DNA from: Rhodopseudomonas julia
Lineage (GTDB): Bacteria > Pseudomonadota > Alphaproteobacteria > Rhizobiales > Afifellaceae
Reading direction: 5' to 3'
Assembly: GCF_030813515.1 (NCBI RefSeq)
Contig: NZ_JAUSUK010000001.1
Span: 620,001 to 684,000, forward strand
DNA: 64,000 bases
The notes beneath the pieces were generated by a model. That model was not told where the DNA came from. It was given only the letters and a program-made list of their open reading frames with translations, and ran no database searches. Below, in pieces: positions 29,014-38,129 of this stretch (position 1 is the first letter of the stretch; every line of letters starts with the position of its first letter). Position numbers and translations under genes: made by a program.

Positions 29014-30834
29014 ATGAAATCTTTCCGGACCGTGCCAGCTTTGCGGCCTTTCGTTGCGGCCTGTCTGCTGGCCGCGGCCTTCGCGACCCCAGCCATGGCA
29101 GCGGCCAAGAGCGACGACGATACGCTCGAGCTCACGAGCCTTGCCGGGATATTTCTCGCCGCGCGGGTGGCCGACGAAACCAAGGACGTCACGCGCGGCG
29201 CGGAGTTCTACCAGCAGGCCTATGAAGCGGACCCGAGCAATGCGGCTTGGCTGGAGCGCGCCGTCGTCCTGACGACGGCCGAGGGGGATCTGAAGGCGGC
29301 TCTGCCCATGGCGAAGATCCTCGTCAAGAAAGCGCCCGACAGTCAGATCGCGAGCTTCATCGTCACGGCGGATCTTCTCAAGCAGAAAAAGTTCGCAGCC
29401 TCGATCAAGACGCTTCAGGGCAACGATCAGGGCGCGCTCGCTGCACTGACGGCGACACTCCTGAAAGCCTGGGCATTGACGGGCCAAGGCAAAACGGATG
29501 AGGCGATCGCCCTCGTCGACGGCTTGGAAGGCGAAAGCTGGTACGAGCCGTTCAAGCTCATCCATGCCGGCCTGATGGCCGACGTCGCCGGCAACACCGA
29601 AGATTCCCTTGCTCGTTTTGCGAAGGCCTACGAGCAGGACGGCAATTCCGTTCGCGTCGTGGAAGCCTATGCACGCGAACTGGCGCGCGCCGGCGACAAG
29701 GACAAAGCCAAAGAGATCCTGCAAGAGTATCTCGACCGCGCCCCGCGCAACCCGCTCGCCATCGACACGATGGCCGACATCGAATCCGGCAAGCCCGTCA
29801 CGCAGGCGGTGAACACGCCCGTCGAGGGCGCGGCTGAAGCTTTCTCTGGCCTTGGGACCGCTCTCGGCCAGGAGGGCGGCTTTGAACTTGCCGCCGTCTA
29901 TCTGCGTCTCGCTCTCTATATCGACCCCGACAGCGGCGGCGGCCTCGCAGCCCTGTCTCTCGGCGATATCCTGGATAGCAACGGTCTCGGCGACCAGGCG
30001 ATCCAGGTGCTGGAGCAGATCCCGGCGCAATCGCCTTTCCGCCCGGTCGGCATTCTGCGAGCCGCCGTCGTTCTCGCGCAGCAGGATCGCATCGACGAAG
30101 CAAAGAAGGCGTTTGAGGAAGCGATCCGCAAAAATCCCGACGACCTCGCCGCCTACATCGCCTATGGCAATATGCAGCGCGCCAAGGAAAAGTACGAGGA
30201 AGCCGCCGATATCTACAGCCGTGCGATCGAGCATCTGGACGCTCCGGCACGCGGCAACTGGACCCTGTTTTATTTCCGGGGTGTCGCCTACGAGCGGGCG
30301 AAGCAATGGCCAAAAGCGGAAGCGGATTTCAAGAAAGCTCTCGAGCTGTTTCCGGACCAGCCGCTCGTTCTCAATTATCTCGGCTATTCCTGGGTCGATC
30401 AGGGCGTGCATCTCGACGAAGCGCTGGACATGATCCAAAAGGCCGTCGATCTTCGGCCCAATGACGGTTTCATCGTCGACAGTCTCGGCTGGGCCTATTA
30501 CCGACTCGGGCGCTACGAAGACGCCGTTGAAGAACTCGAACGCGCGGTTTCCCTGGAGACGGCGGACCCAGTTCTCAACGACCATCTGGGCGACGCCTAT
30601 TGGAAGGTCGGCCGCAAGCTCGAAGCGCAGTTTCAGTGGCGCCATGCGCGCGATCTCGGCGCGAAACTCCCCGAGCTCGAGGTGATCAACCGCAAGATCG
30701 CGGCCGAGCGCCTGGTGGAAAGTGCCCCGCGCATCACGCCGACGCCCGAGGCAGAACAGGATTCCAGCCGGACAAAAGCGGCCGAGCCGATCTCCTTCAG
30801 CGGTCCTGCCGATCAGGCTTCAGGGGCGCGCTGA
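29014..30834 (+). CDS. Secreted tetratricopeptide-repeat protein
   Basis: This is a 606-residue protein starting at the ATG at 29014, with GGAG upstream. A signal peptide ends near PAMAAAKS. The rest is built of TPR helical repeats; clear ones include WPKAEADFKKALELFPDQPL, the next unit VLNYLGYSWVDQGVHLDEAL and YRLGRYEDAVEELERAVSL. It probably acts as a scaffold in the periplasm or at the outer membrane. The open frame reaches back to 28474, but that part overlaps the prenyl synthase gene. It lies between isoprenoid genes (prenyl synthase and ispE). Confidence 0.85.
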   Translation: MKSFRTVPALRPFVAACLLAAAFATPAMAAAKSDDDTLELTSLAGIFLAARVADETKDVTRGAEFYQQAYEADPSNAAWLERAVVLTTAEGDLKAALPMAKILVKKAPDSQIASFIVTADLLKQKKFAASIKTLQGNDQGALAALTATLLKAWALTGQGKTDEAIALVDGLEGESWYEPFKLIHAGLMADVAGNTEDSLARFAKAYEQDGNSVRVVEAYARELARAGDKDKAKEILQEYLDRAPRNPLAIDTMADIESGKPVTQAVNTPVEGAAEAFSGLGTALGQEGGFELAAVYLRLALYIDPDSGGGLAALSLGDILDSNGLGDQAIQVLEQIPAQSPFRPVGILRAAVVLAQQDRIDEAKKAFEEAIRKNPDDLAAYIAYGNMQRAKEKYEEAADIYSRAIEHLDAPARGNWTLFYFRGVAYERAKQWPKAEADFKKALELFPDQPLVLNYLGYSWVDQGVHLDEALDMIQKAVDLRPNDGFIVDSLGWAYYRLGRYEDAVEELERAVSLETADPVLNDHLGDAYWKVGRKLEAQFQWRHARDLGAKLPELEVINRKIAAERLVESAPRITPTPEAEQDSSRTKAAEPISFSGPADQASGAR

Positions 30835-30994
30835 GAGCTTCGTTTGGATCGGAGGCCTCTCTTGGCGGCGATGGCCGAAAGGCCGAAACCCCGAATCCGC
30901 CGACGCTGCCCGCACGGCCGATGAACGATCGCGCTCTTCTGCCTCATGACCGACGCTGGAGCGCCCACCGGCACGCTGCTACATCTGACAAGCT

Positions 30995-31867
30995 TTGAAC
31001 GAAAACCTCCTCCCCGCCCTCGTGCGCACGGCACCTGCCAAGATCAATCTCGCTCTCCATGTGACCGGACGGCGGGACGACGGCTATCACCTCCTCGACA
31101 CGCTCGCCGTCTTTGCCGATCTCGGCGACGAGTTGAGCTTCGCACCCGCCGAGGAGTTCGCACTCAATGTGAGCGGCAGGTTTGCGGAAATCGTCCCGAA
31201 TGGAGCGGACAACCTCATCCTGCGTGCCGCCGAAGCGCTGAAGCAGGCCTCAGGCGTCAAGACGGGCGCGCAGATTGCCGTAACCAAAGAGATCCCCGCT
31301 GGCGCCGGGCTCGGGGGCGGTTCTTCCGATGCCTCGACCACGCTCCTCGCTCTCGCCGAGCTTTGGGGGGTCGGGATGTCGATGGATGAGCTCGTCGCGC
31401 TCGGAGCAAAGCTTGGCGCGGACGTGCCGATGGGTCTTTTCGGCAGAGCTCTGCGAGCACGGGGCATCGGTGAAGAAATTGCGCTTCTGCCCTCGCTGCC
31501 CGCTCTGCCGCTGGTGCTCGTCTGGCCTGCACGGGTGGTTTCGACTGGCAAAGTGTTCCACACGCTCGGCCGCCCGCCTGGGCGAGCACTCCCCGACGTA
31601 CCGGACAAGATGCGCGATGCGCGCACGGTCGCGGATTTCTTGAAGACCACGACAAACGACCTCGAAGCACCGGCCATTGCGCTCGAGCCGGCGATCGGCG
31701 AGGTCCTCGACGCTTTGGCAAAGACGCCCTGTCACCTTGCCCGCATGTCGGGCTCAGGCTCGGCCTGTTTTGCGGTTTACGAGACGCTCGATGCGGCCGG
31801 CACCGCCGCAGAGACGCTTGCCAGCAGACATCCGCAATGGTGGGTGCGCGCAACTCTCGCGCGCTGA
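30995..31867 (+). CDS. ispE: 4-diphosphocytidyl-2-C-methyl-D-erythritol kinase
   Basis: This is a GHMP kinase of the non-mevalonate isoprenoid pathway, 290 residues, starting at a TTG (30995). AKINLALHVTGRRDDGYHLL at the N-terminus and the ATP loop PAGAGLGGGSSDAST are diagnostic, as is MSGSGSACFAV near the C-terminus. It feeds the prenyl synthase encoded two genes upstream. Confidence 0.95.
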   Translation: MNENLLPALVRTAPAKINLALHVTGRRDDGYHLLDTLAVFADLGDELSFAPAEEFALNVSGRFAEIVPNGADNLILRAAEALKQASGVKTGAQIAVTKEIPAGAGLGGGSSDASTTLLALAELWGVGMSMDELVALGAKLGADVPMGLFGRALRARGIGEEIALLPSLPALPLVLVWPARVVSTGKVFHTLGRPPGRALPDVPDKMRDARTVADFLKTTTNDLEAPAIALEPAIGEVLDALAKTPCHLARMSGSGSACFAVYETLDAAGTAAETLASRHPQWWVRATLAR

Positions 31868-31984
31868 GGGCCGCATTCGCCTTCTCCGAAACGGTGTGCT
31901 CGAGTGCACCCAGGCGTTTGGTTAGCTTGACCCCTCGCCCTCCCCGTGGCAGGCAACGGCCACTATTTCCAAGAGCTACCGGTG

Positions 31985-32923
31985 ATGAACGAAGCGGTTC
32001 CCGCGCATATGAGCCCGACGCGCTCTTTTCAGGGCTTGATCCTGACGTTGCAGCGTTACTGGGCCGACAAGGGCTGTGTCATTCTGCAGCCATACGACAT
32101 GGAGGTGGGGGCTGGCACCTTCCACCCGGCCACGACCCTGCGATCGCTCGGCCCGCGGCCGTGGAAGGCTGCCTATGTGCAGCCGTCACGGCGTCCGACC
32201 GATGGACGCTATGGCAAAAACCCGAACCGGCTGCAGCATTATTACCAGTACCAGGTGATCCTGAAGCCGTCGCCGCCCGATCTGCAGGCGCTTTACCTCG
32301 GCTCGCTCGAGGCGATCGGCATCGACGCTTCCGTGCACGACATCCGTTTCGTGGAAGACGACTGGGAGAGCCCGACGCTCGGCGCCTGGGGGCTCGGCTG
32401 GGAATGCTGGTGCGACGGCATGGAAGTCTCGCAATTCACCTATTTTCAGCAGGTGTGCGGCGTCGATTGCGCCCCCGTCTCCGGCGAACTCACCTACGGG
32501 CTTGAGCGTCTCGCCATGTATGTGCAGGGCGTCGACAACGTCTACGACCTCAATTTCAACGGCCGCGAAGGCGCGGAGCGCGTCTCCTATGGCGACGTCT
32601 TTCTGCAGGCGGAGCAGGAATATTCGCGGCACAATTTCGAGCATGCCGATACCGGCAAGCTTTTGCGCCATTTCCAGGATGCTGAGGGCGAATGCGAAGC
32701 GCTTCTTGCCGCCGGACGGGACGAAGCGGCACGCAACGGCGGTCCGCACCGCATGGTGCTTCCCGCCTATGACCAGTGCATCAAGGCAAGCCACGTCTTC
32801 AATCTTCTCGATGCGCGCGGCGTGATCTCGCCGACGGAGCGGCAGAACTACATCTTGAGGGTCCGCTCTCTCGCCATCGCTTGCGGCGAGGCCTGGTTGA
32901 TGACCGAGGCCGGAGGCGCCTGA
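31985..32923 (+). CDS. glyQ: Glycyl-tRNA synthetase alpha subunit
   Basis: This is the catalytic subunit of the bacterial alpha2beta2 enzyme. I choose the ATG at 31985 (312 residues). A GTG at 31946 would add 13 residues and an ATG at 32009 would remove 8. [34 protein letters not shown] and [14 protein letters not shown] are typical. It is followed by an unknown gene and then glyS. Confidence 0.95.
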   Translation: MNEAVPAHMSPTRSFQGLILTLQRYWADKGCVILQPYDMEVGAGTFHPATTLRSLGPRPWKAAYVQPSRRPTDGRYGKNPNRLQHYYQYQVILKPSPPDLQALYLGSLEAIGIDASVHDIRFVEDDWESPTLGAWGLGWECWCDGMEVSQFTYFQQVCGVDCAPVSGELTYGLERLAMYVQGVDNVYDLNFNGREGAERVSYGDVFLQAEQEYSRHNFEHADTGKLLRHFQDAEGECEALLAAGRDEAARNGGPHRMVLPAYDQCIKASHVFNLLDARGVISPTERQNYILRVRSLAIACGEAWLMTEAGGA

Positions 32924-32924
32924 G

Positions 32925-33404
32925 ATGGCTGAAACCGAGACCGAACCGCGCAAGACAGAGGTGGCCGCTCCAACGCGGGTGCCGATGATTTTCTCCTCCG
33001 ACAGCTGGACGGCGACCTTTCGCTTCAACCGCTCCGGCCGCATGGAGAGCGAGGCGGCTTACGCGCTGGGCGAGATCGCCTACCGCATCGGCGACGAACC
33101 GCTCGTTAAGCGGCCGGCGCGTCTCGCCATCGTCAAGCGCGACGCAAACCAGCGGCTGGAACTGCGGCTGCGCGACAAGATGAGCCGTCTCGTCGTCCCG
33201 CTCGACGATTTCGCCATGCAGCGCATGCTGGAACGGATGAAGGAATATGTCAGCGGCTACAACATGATCATGCGTGTTGTCTTCCAGGCGACCGACACGG
33301 ATCTGCCGCAATATCTGGAAGCCGTCGATTTCAGTTTCTCCTCGCGGCCGCACGACGCCGCTGAGCCCGCCCCGGCGACCCCGGCGGCGGGCGATGACCA
33401 TTGA
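32925..33404 (+). CDS. Conserved-looking protein of unknown function between glyQ and glyS
   Basis: This is a 159-residue soluble protein. It starts 1 base after the glyQ stop and ends 9 bases before glyS, so it is clearly co-expressed. It has charged, Thr/Glu-rich ends and a central region with FRFNRSGRMESEAAYALGEI and FAMQRMLERMKEYVSGYNM. No signal peptide or membrane helix is seen. I do not recognise the family. Confidence 0.7.
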   Translation: MAETETEPRKTEVAAPTRVPMIFSSDSWTATFRFNRSGRMESEAAYALGEIAYRIGDEPLVKRPARLAIVKRDANQRLELRLRDKMSRLVVPLDDFAMQRMLERMKEYVSGYNMIMRVVFQATDTDLPQYLEAVDFSFSSRPHDAAEPAPATPAAGDDH

Positions 33405-33413
33405 TCCGATCCC

Positions 33414-35531
33414 ATGCCCGACCTTCTCATCGAACTCTTTTCTGAAGAAATTCCCGCGCGCATGCAGGCACGCGCCGCCGAGGATCTGAAACGCCTCGTG
33501 ACCGACGGTCTCGTCGAGGCCGGCCTCACCTATGAGGGCGCCAAGGGTTTCGCCACGCCGCGCCGCCTGGCGCTCACCGTTCACGGTGTGACGGCGCGTT
33601 CCGCCGACGTGAAGGAAGAGCGCAAAGGTCCGCGCGTCGGCGCACCGGAAAAGGCGCTTCAAGGCTTCCTGCGCTCTGCCGGTCTCGCCTCGATCGACGA
33701 CGCAAAGATCGAGAGTGACCCGAAGAAGGGCGATTTCTATGTCGCCGTCATCGAAAAGCCCGGCCGGGCCGCCGAAGAGATCGTGGCGGAGCTCCTGCCG
33801 CAGGTGATCCGCAACTTCCCCTGGCCGAAATCGATGCGCTGGGGCGCGGCCTCCGCCCCGAAAGATTCCCGCTTTGCGGACGCCGACGCGCTCGGCACCG
33901 GCTCGCTGCGCTGGGTGAGGCCCTTGCGCTCGATCCTGTGCATGTTCGGCCCGGAGACGGAAGACCCCGAAATCGTCTCCTTCAAGGTCGGCGATATCGA
34001 AGCCGGCAACGTCACCTATGGCCACCGCTTCATGGCGCCGGATGCAATCCGCGTACGTCGCTTCGACGATTACGTGCCGAAGCTTGAGGCCGCCAAAGTC
34101 GTCCTCGACCCGGAACGGCGCCGCAACATCATCGCCACGGAAGCCAAGAACCTCGCCTTCGCGCAAGGCTTCGAGGTGGTGGAAGATGCCGGGCTCATCG
34201 ACGAGACGGCAGGTCTTGTGGAATGGCCCGTCGTTTTGATGGGGCGCTTCGACGAGGCCTTTCTGGAGATCCCCGAAGAGGTCATCCGCCTCACCATCCG
34301 CCAGAACCAGAAGTGTTTCGTGCTGCGCGGAGCGGACGGCGCGCTCACCAACCGCTTCCTGCTCGTGTCCAACATCGAGGCGCGCGACGGCGGCAAGGAG
34401 ATCATTGCCGGCAACGAGCGCGTCATCGCTGCCCGCCTGTCGGATGCCCGTTTCTTCTACGAGCAGGATCTCGCCACGCCGCTCGGCGAATGGGGGGCAA
34501 AACTCGAGGCCGTCACCTTCCACGACAAGCTCGGCACGCAGGCGGAGCGCGTCGCCCGGATCGCAACGCTCGCCGGCGCGCTCGCCCCGGTGGTCAACGC
34601 CAAGGCCGGGGAAGCCGAACGCGCTGCAAAGCTCGCCAAAGCGGATCTGCCGACCGGCATGGTCGGCGAATTCCCGGAGCTTCAAGGCGTCATGGGCCGC
34701 TATTACGCCAAGGCGCAGGGCGAGGCTGCCAATGTCGCCGATGCGATCCGCGACCATTACAAGCCGCAGGGCCCAGGCGATGCCGTTCCCACAGAACCTG
34801 TCGCCATGGCGGTGGCACTCGCCGACAAGCTCGACACGCTGACCGGCTTCTGGGCGATCGACGAAAAGCCGACCGGCTCGAAGGACCCGTTCGCGCTCCG
34901 TCGTGCCGCCCTCGGCGTCATCCGCATCGTGCTTGAAAACGGGGTCAGGCTGCCGCTTCTGCCGCTCTTCTCCAAGCGCCTGGACGAGACGACATCTGCC
35001 GATCTCCTCGCCTTCTTCGCCGACCGCCTCAAAGTGCATCTGCGCGATCAGGGTGCTCGCCACGATCTGATCGATGCCGTCTTCGCGCTGCCCGGGCAGG
35101 ACGATCTTCTCATGATCGTGCGTCGCGTGGAGGCGCTTGCCGGGCTTCTCGCCTCCGACGACGGCCAGAACCTCCTCACCTCCTACCGCCGCGCCGCCAA
35201 CATTCTGCGTGCGGAGGAGAAGAAGGACGGCAAGAGCTACACGGGCGAGCCCGACCACGCCCTCATTCACGAGAAGGGCGAAGCGGCCGAGCGCGAGCTT
35301 CTCGCCGTCATCGAGAGCGTCGAGGTGCATGTCGAAAAGCACCTGAAGCTTGAGGATTTTTCAGGCGCGATGGGTTCGCTCGCCGAGCTCCGCCCGGCCG
35401 TCGACGCCTTCTTCGACCATGTGACGGTCAATGCGGATGATGCGCAGCTGCGCGAAAACCGGCTGACGCTCCTCAACCGCATCCGCGAGGCGATGCACGG
35501 CGTCGCCGATTTTTCCAAGATCGGCGGCTGA
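33414..35531 (+). CDS. glyS: Glycyl-tRNA synthetase beta subunit
   Basis: This is the tRNA-binding subunit of glycyl-tRNA synthetase, 705 residues. It opens [18 protein letters not shown], the family hallmark. It carries [34 protein letters not shown] and [20 protein letters not shown], and ends with an anticodon-binding helical domain ([19 protein letters not shown]). It is the last housekeeping gene before the toxin-immunity pair. Confidence 0.97.
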   Translation: MPDLLIELFSEEIPARMQARAAEDLKRLVTDGLVEAGLTYEGAKGFATPRRLALTVHGVTARSADVKEERKGPRVGAPEKALQGFLRSAGLASIDDAKIESDPKKGDFYVAVIEKPGRAAEEIVAELLPQVIRNFPWPKSMRWGAASAPKDSRFADADALGTGSLRWVRPLRSILCMFGPETEDPEIVSFKVGDIEAGNVTYGHRFMAPDAIRVRRFDDYVPKLEAAKVVLDPERRRNIIATEAKNLAFAQGFEVVEDAGLIDETAGLVEWPVVLMGRFDEAFLEIPEEVIRLTIRQNQKCFVLRGADGALTNRFLLVSNIEARDGGKEIIAGNERVIAARLSDARFFYEQDLATPLGEWGAKLEAVTFHDKLGTQAERVARIATLAGALAPVVNAKAGEAERAAKLAKADLPTGMVGEFPELQGVMGRYYAKAQGEAANVADAIRDHYKPQGPGDAVPTEPVAMAVALADKLDTLTGFWAIDEKPTGSKDPFALRRAALGVIRIVLENGVRLPLLPLFSKRLDETTSADLLAFFADRLKVHLRDQGARHDLIDAVFALPGQDDLLMIVRRVEALAGLLASDDGQNLLTSYRRAANILRAEEKKDGKSYTGEPDHALIHEKGEAAERELLAVIESVEVHVEKHLKLEDFSGAMGSLAELRPAVDAFFDHVTVNADDAQLRENRLTLLNRIREAMHGVADFSKIGG

Positions 35532-35673
35532 GGGCGCCAGGCAGAACGAAAGACATGGCGGCGGCCGCAGCGCCGCCGCGCGCGGCTCGGTACATCACCA
35601 GAAGCGCCCTCGCCCGCCGCAGGAAAGCTTCAACACCACTGCGAGCGGCCGCTCAGGCCGCCCCCCGGCCCCC

Positions 35674-36234
35674 TCACGCATTGCGGCTCACCTCCAGCGC
35701 CGCATTGATCGCGGCGCCGAGTTCCTCGTCGGAGACACTTTCGGGGAGGATGGTCGGCTTGATGCCGGGGATGCCTTCCCAATGGCCGTGTCCACGATAT
35801 CGTTCAGCGTCGATCGTGATCTCGCCGTCTCGCAGCCGCAAGCTAACCGACCCGGCGCCCGCATAAAGGGCACGAAGGCTCCGGACTCCGGCGCGTTTTT
35901 TGTCGCGCTCTTCTTCTTCTCTGAGCTCATCGTCTGTGGGGATGCGGATTACACTGTCCCAGTCGGGGTGCTCTGGCGCAACGAAACGACTTGCACGCAG
36001 GGCAGACCGCGCTTCGTAACCAAGATCGCTATCGGGCATTCGTGCCGTATGAATCTGGTCGTAGCCGGCCGGGTCAGGGTAGGCTGCGCCATAGACCGCA
36101 TGGGAGTAGATTCTCGTGAAAGCCCGGTATGCTTCCACGGTTGCCTGCTTACGAGGCTTCGGTGGCGGAGGCTCAGGCTCCCTATCGCGGGAGAAGCGGG
36201 CTCGAAGCTGCGCGACGGCTCGTTCATGGCTCAT
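35674..36234 (-). CDS. Putative immunity protein for the adjacent CdiA-CT-like toxin
   Basis: This is a 186-residue protein. The first 60 residues are charged and Pro-rich. The C-terminal part (about 125-186) has alternating strands (VSLRLRDGEITIDAERY), GHWEGIPG, and ends SDEELGAAINAALEVSRNA. That tail resembles the end of CDI immunity proteins in the CdiI_2-type group, from memory. Position is the stronger argument: its ATG at 36234 overlaps the toxin stop by 11 bases, the standard toxin-then-immunity order. No signal peptide is present, so it would act in the cytoplasm. The family match is not certain. Confidence 0.6.
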   Translation of the reverse strand: MSHERAVAQLRARFSRDREPEPPPPKPRKQATVEAYRAFTRIYSHAVYGAAYPDPAGYDQIHTARMPDSDLGYEARSALRASRFVAPEHPDWDSVIRIPTDDELREEEERDKKRAGVRSLRALYAGAGSVSLRLRDGEITIDAERYRGHGHWEGIPGIKPTILPESVSDEELGAAINAALEVSRNA

Positions 36235-37834
36235 TGATAAAAGTCACCCTGAGTTGCACGCCATGTTGCTCAGCATATCTCACAGCGCGCCTGATCTGAA
36301 CAATTTGCTGTCTTGACGTATTCATCGGCACAGCCAGCTCGATCCTTTTTACTTCGATTTCTGAAGATTTCACACTTAGTCCCTTCTTTCGATCGCCATC
36401 GAATGATTCCAGACGATCGACATAACGCTGCAGTGCGCGGTATATCTTCTCAGGATCTTCGACGTAGCCAGCTGCCCGCGTATAAAGCGTTTTTGCGCTT
36501 GTCGCTGTCCGCTTCACTGGATCGTAAAAATCGATCGTCTTGAAGTTTTGCGGCAAACGCTGGCCGAACTGGCCGGTCGCTTCCAGCGCGTCCTCCCAGG
36601 GAATTCCCTGCTCCTTGATGCCGCGGCCCCAGACGATGCCCGGATTGTCGACGATGTTGTGACCGACATGGCCAAGGAGGCGGCGAAGGCGAGCGGCTTC
36701 CCGCGTGATTGCCTCAGCCAACACCTTCGCATCGCCAGCCAGATTGCGCAGGCCCACGAGCTTGCCGGCACGCAGCGCGAGGAACGGCGGCGGCACGTTG
36801 AGAAGGACGAGCGTGTCGACATAGGCGCGCTCGCGATAGGCCGCCTCGACCTCCTCGCGGGTGGCGAGACCCTGGCGGTAGGCGTCCTCGAGAAGACCCG
36901 GGCGTTTCTGCAGGGCAAGCAGATAGGCGCCGAGCGCCTTTGCGAGCTCCGGAGCGTCACGAAAGAAGGTCTCTGCCCTGGCACGGGCGGCGTCGCGCAC
37001 GCCTTCGAGCTCGGCACGCTCAGCATCGGAAAGCTCGCCCCGTGCCTCACGGCGTAGCAGAAAGACCAGCCGGCGCGCCGCCGGCACCTCTTCGACGGCT
37101 TCGCCGACCGAGCGAACGCTGTCGAGGACGGCATCGCGGACGGCTTCGACGACTCCGGCGACCGCAGCGGCGGCAAGGCTGAGGCGGTAGCGCAGGCCGG
37201 TGTCGGGCGGCGCGGCATCATCGGCAATCGGCTCGATGACCGGTTCGGCCCAGCAGCGGCAATTGTAGGCCACGCCCGGATGACCCTCCTCCGGCGGCTC
37301 CTCCCAGAAGAAGACCTTGTCGTCGTTCTCGGCATGTGCGGGCCGGACGCGGGCATCGTCGCGCGAGCGCCAGACATAGCGATCGATGCCCAGGCCATGC
37401 TGCTGCACCTCGTTGAGGCGGCCGGCAAAGCGGCGAAACAACGTGTCTTCGACGCGCGCAAGAACGGCCTGACGCCGCTCTGGCGCGCTGCCCAGCCGGC
37501 GCTCGGCGGCCTTCTGACGGCGATCCCATTCGGCGAGCGTCTCGTCCTTGAGCCAGCTGACATCCGGCAGGTCGATGCGGCCTTGCGTGCGACGGGCGCC
37601 GGGCCGCGTCTCGGCGTCGGCACGCGCGAAGGCGGCCCGCAGCATGGCGGCGTTGCGGTGAATCTCGGCATTGAGGCGCGCCGCAAAGCGCTGCCGTGCG
37701 GCAGCCGGTTCGGCAAAGCTCTTGGTGAAATTCTCCCGACGGACGGAGTGCGCAGTCTTGAGCGCCTGGAGCTGCAGCCGGGCTGCGTAGTGGTTCGCCT
37801 TGAATTCAGGCAGCGCCCGCTCAACCTGAAGCAT
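36224..37834 (-). CDS. Phage Mu gpF-like (MuF) protein fused to a CdiA-type C-terminal nuclease toxin
   Basis: This is a 536-residue polymorphic toxin. Residues 1-140 are helical and charged. Residues about 150-200 match the phage Mu gpF / SPP1 gp7 minor head domain: YVWRSRDDARVRPAHAENDD, then GHPGVAYNCRCWAEP. Residues 200-400 are a helical Ala/Arg/Glu-rich linker. The last 135 residues look like the CdiA C-terminal tRNase domain: GIKEQGIPWED, LPQNFKTIDFYDP, ATSAKTLYTRA and LAVPMNTSRQQ. Glu414, Asp435/438 and Lys448 could form a PD-(D/E)xK-type site (inference). The start ATG has an in-frame stop 9 bases upstream. G+C falls at the toxin tip. No portal, terminase or capsid genes lie beside it. 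Confidence 0.78.
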   Translation of the reverse strand: MLQVERALPEFKANHYAARLQLQALKTAHSVRRENFTKSFAEPAAARQRFAARLNAEIHRNAAMLRAAFARADAETRPGARRTQGRIDLPDVSWLKDETLAEWDRRQKAAERRLGSAPERRQAVLARVEDTLFRRFAGRLNEVQQHGLGIDRYVWRSRDDARVRPAHAENDDKVFFWEEPPEEGHPGVAYNCRCWAEPVIEPIADDAAPPDTGLRYRLSLAAAAVAGVVEAVRDAVLDSVRSVGEAVEEVPAARRLVFLLRREARGELSDAERAELEGVRDAARARAETFFRDAPELAKALGAYLLALQKRPGLLEDAYRQGLATREEVEAAYRERAYVDTLVLLNVPPPFLALRAGKLVGLRNLAGDAKVLAEAITREAARLRRLLGHVGHNIVDNPGIVWGRGIKEQGIPWEDALEATGQFGQRLPQNFKTIDFYDPVKRTATSAKTLYTRAAGYVEDPEKIYRALQRYVDRLESFDGDRKKGLSVKSSEIEVKRIELAVPMNTSRQQIVQIRRAVRYAEQHGVQLRVTFINEP

Positions 37835-38085
37835 AATCCCTCACCGCACTTCATCGACGGCGCGAAGTGTGCGGGAGGTTTGAGAGGCGGGGATAAGAAT
37901 GGCGGCCTTGGAAATGGCCGCGTCTCAATGGGCAGGAAACGGCGGTTTCTCGCGCCTTTCGGGGGATCGCGGCCGCCGAGCCGCGCACTTTGTGCATGAC
38001 GACGTTGCGTCAACCGTCTTGCACGGCGTTGATTTCGCCCCTATCTGAGTCGCATCCGGCACTGCCGGTTTTTGTTTGGCCCATC

Positions 38086-38106
38086 TTATGCTCAAACTGA
38101 GCATAA
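38086..38106 (+). promoter_or_regulatory. Perfect palindrome upstream of nadA, probable NadQ operator
   Basis: TTATGCTCA and TGAGCATAA are separated by AAC, giving a perfect 9+3+9 inverted repeat ending 24 bases before the nadA ATG. Its size and place are those of a repressor operator. NadQ-type regulators are proposed from comparative genomics to control nadABC in alphaproteobacteria, and a nadQ gene is at 63096. The pairing is inference. The rest of the gap (37835-38085) shows no gene. Confidence 0.72.
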
Positions 38107-38129
38107 ATATATAAACGGGAGGGGCGAGT

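Noticed and set aside
32799-35342. An 847-codon minus-strand frame opposite glyS
   Set aside because: It has no recognisable domain and mirrors a well-conserved synthetase gene.
35532-35673. GC-rich inverted repeat after glyS (GGCGGC / GCCGCC) as a terminator or attachment site
   Set aside because: No T-run follows, the match is low-complexity GC, and I found no matching repeat on the other side of the toxin pair.
36514-38013. A 499-codon open frame overlapping the MuF-toxin gene in another frame
   Set aside because: The product is Arg/Pro/Ser-rich and low-complexity, while the other frame carries recognisable MuF and toxin motifs.
37835-38085. Remnants of portal, terminase or integrase genes beside the MuF toxin
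   Set aside because: I looked on both strands and found no coding sequence with phage features; the MuF frame has a stop 9 bases before its ATG.
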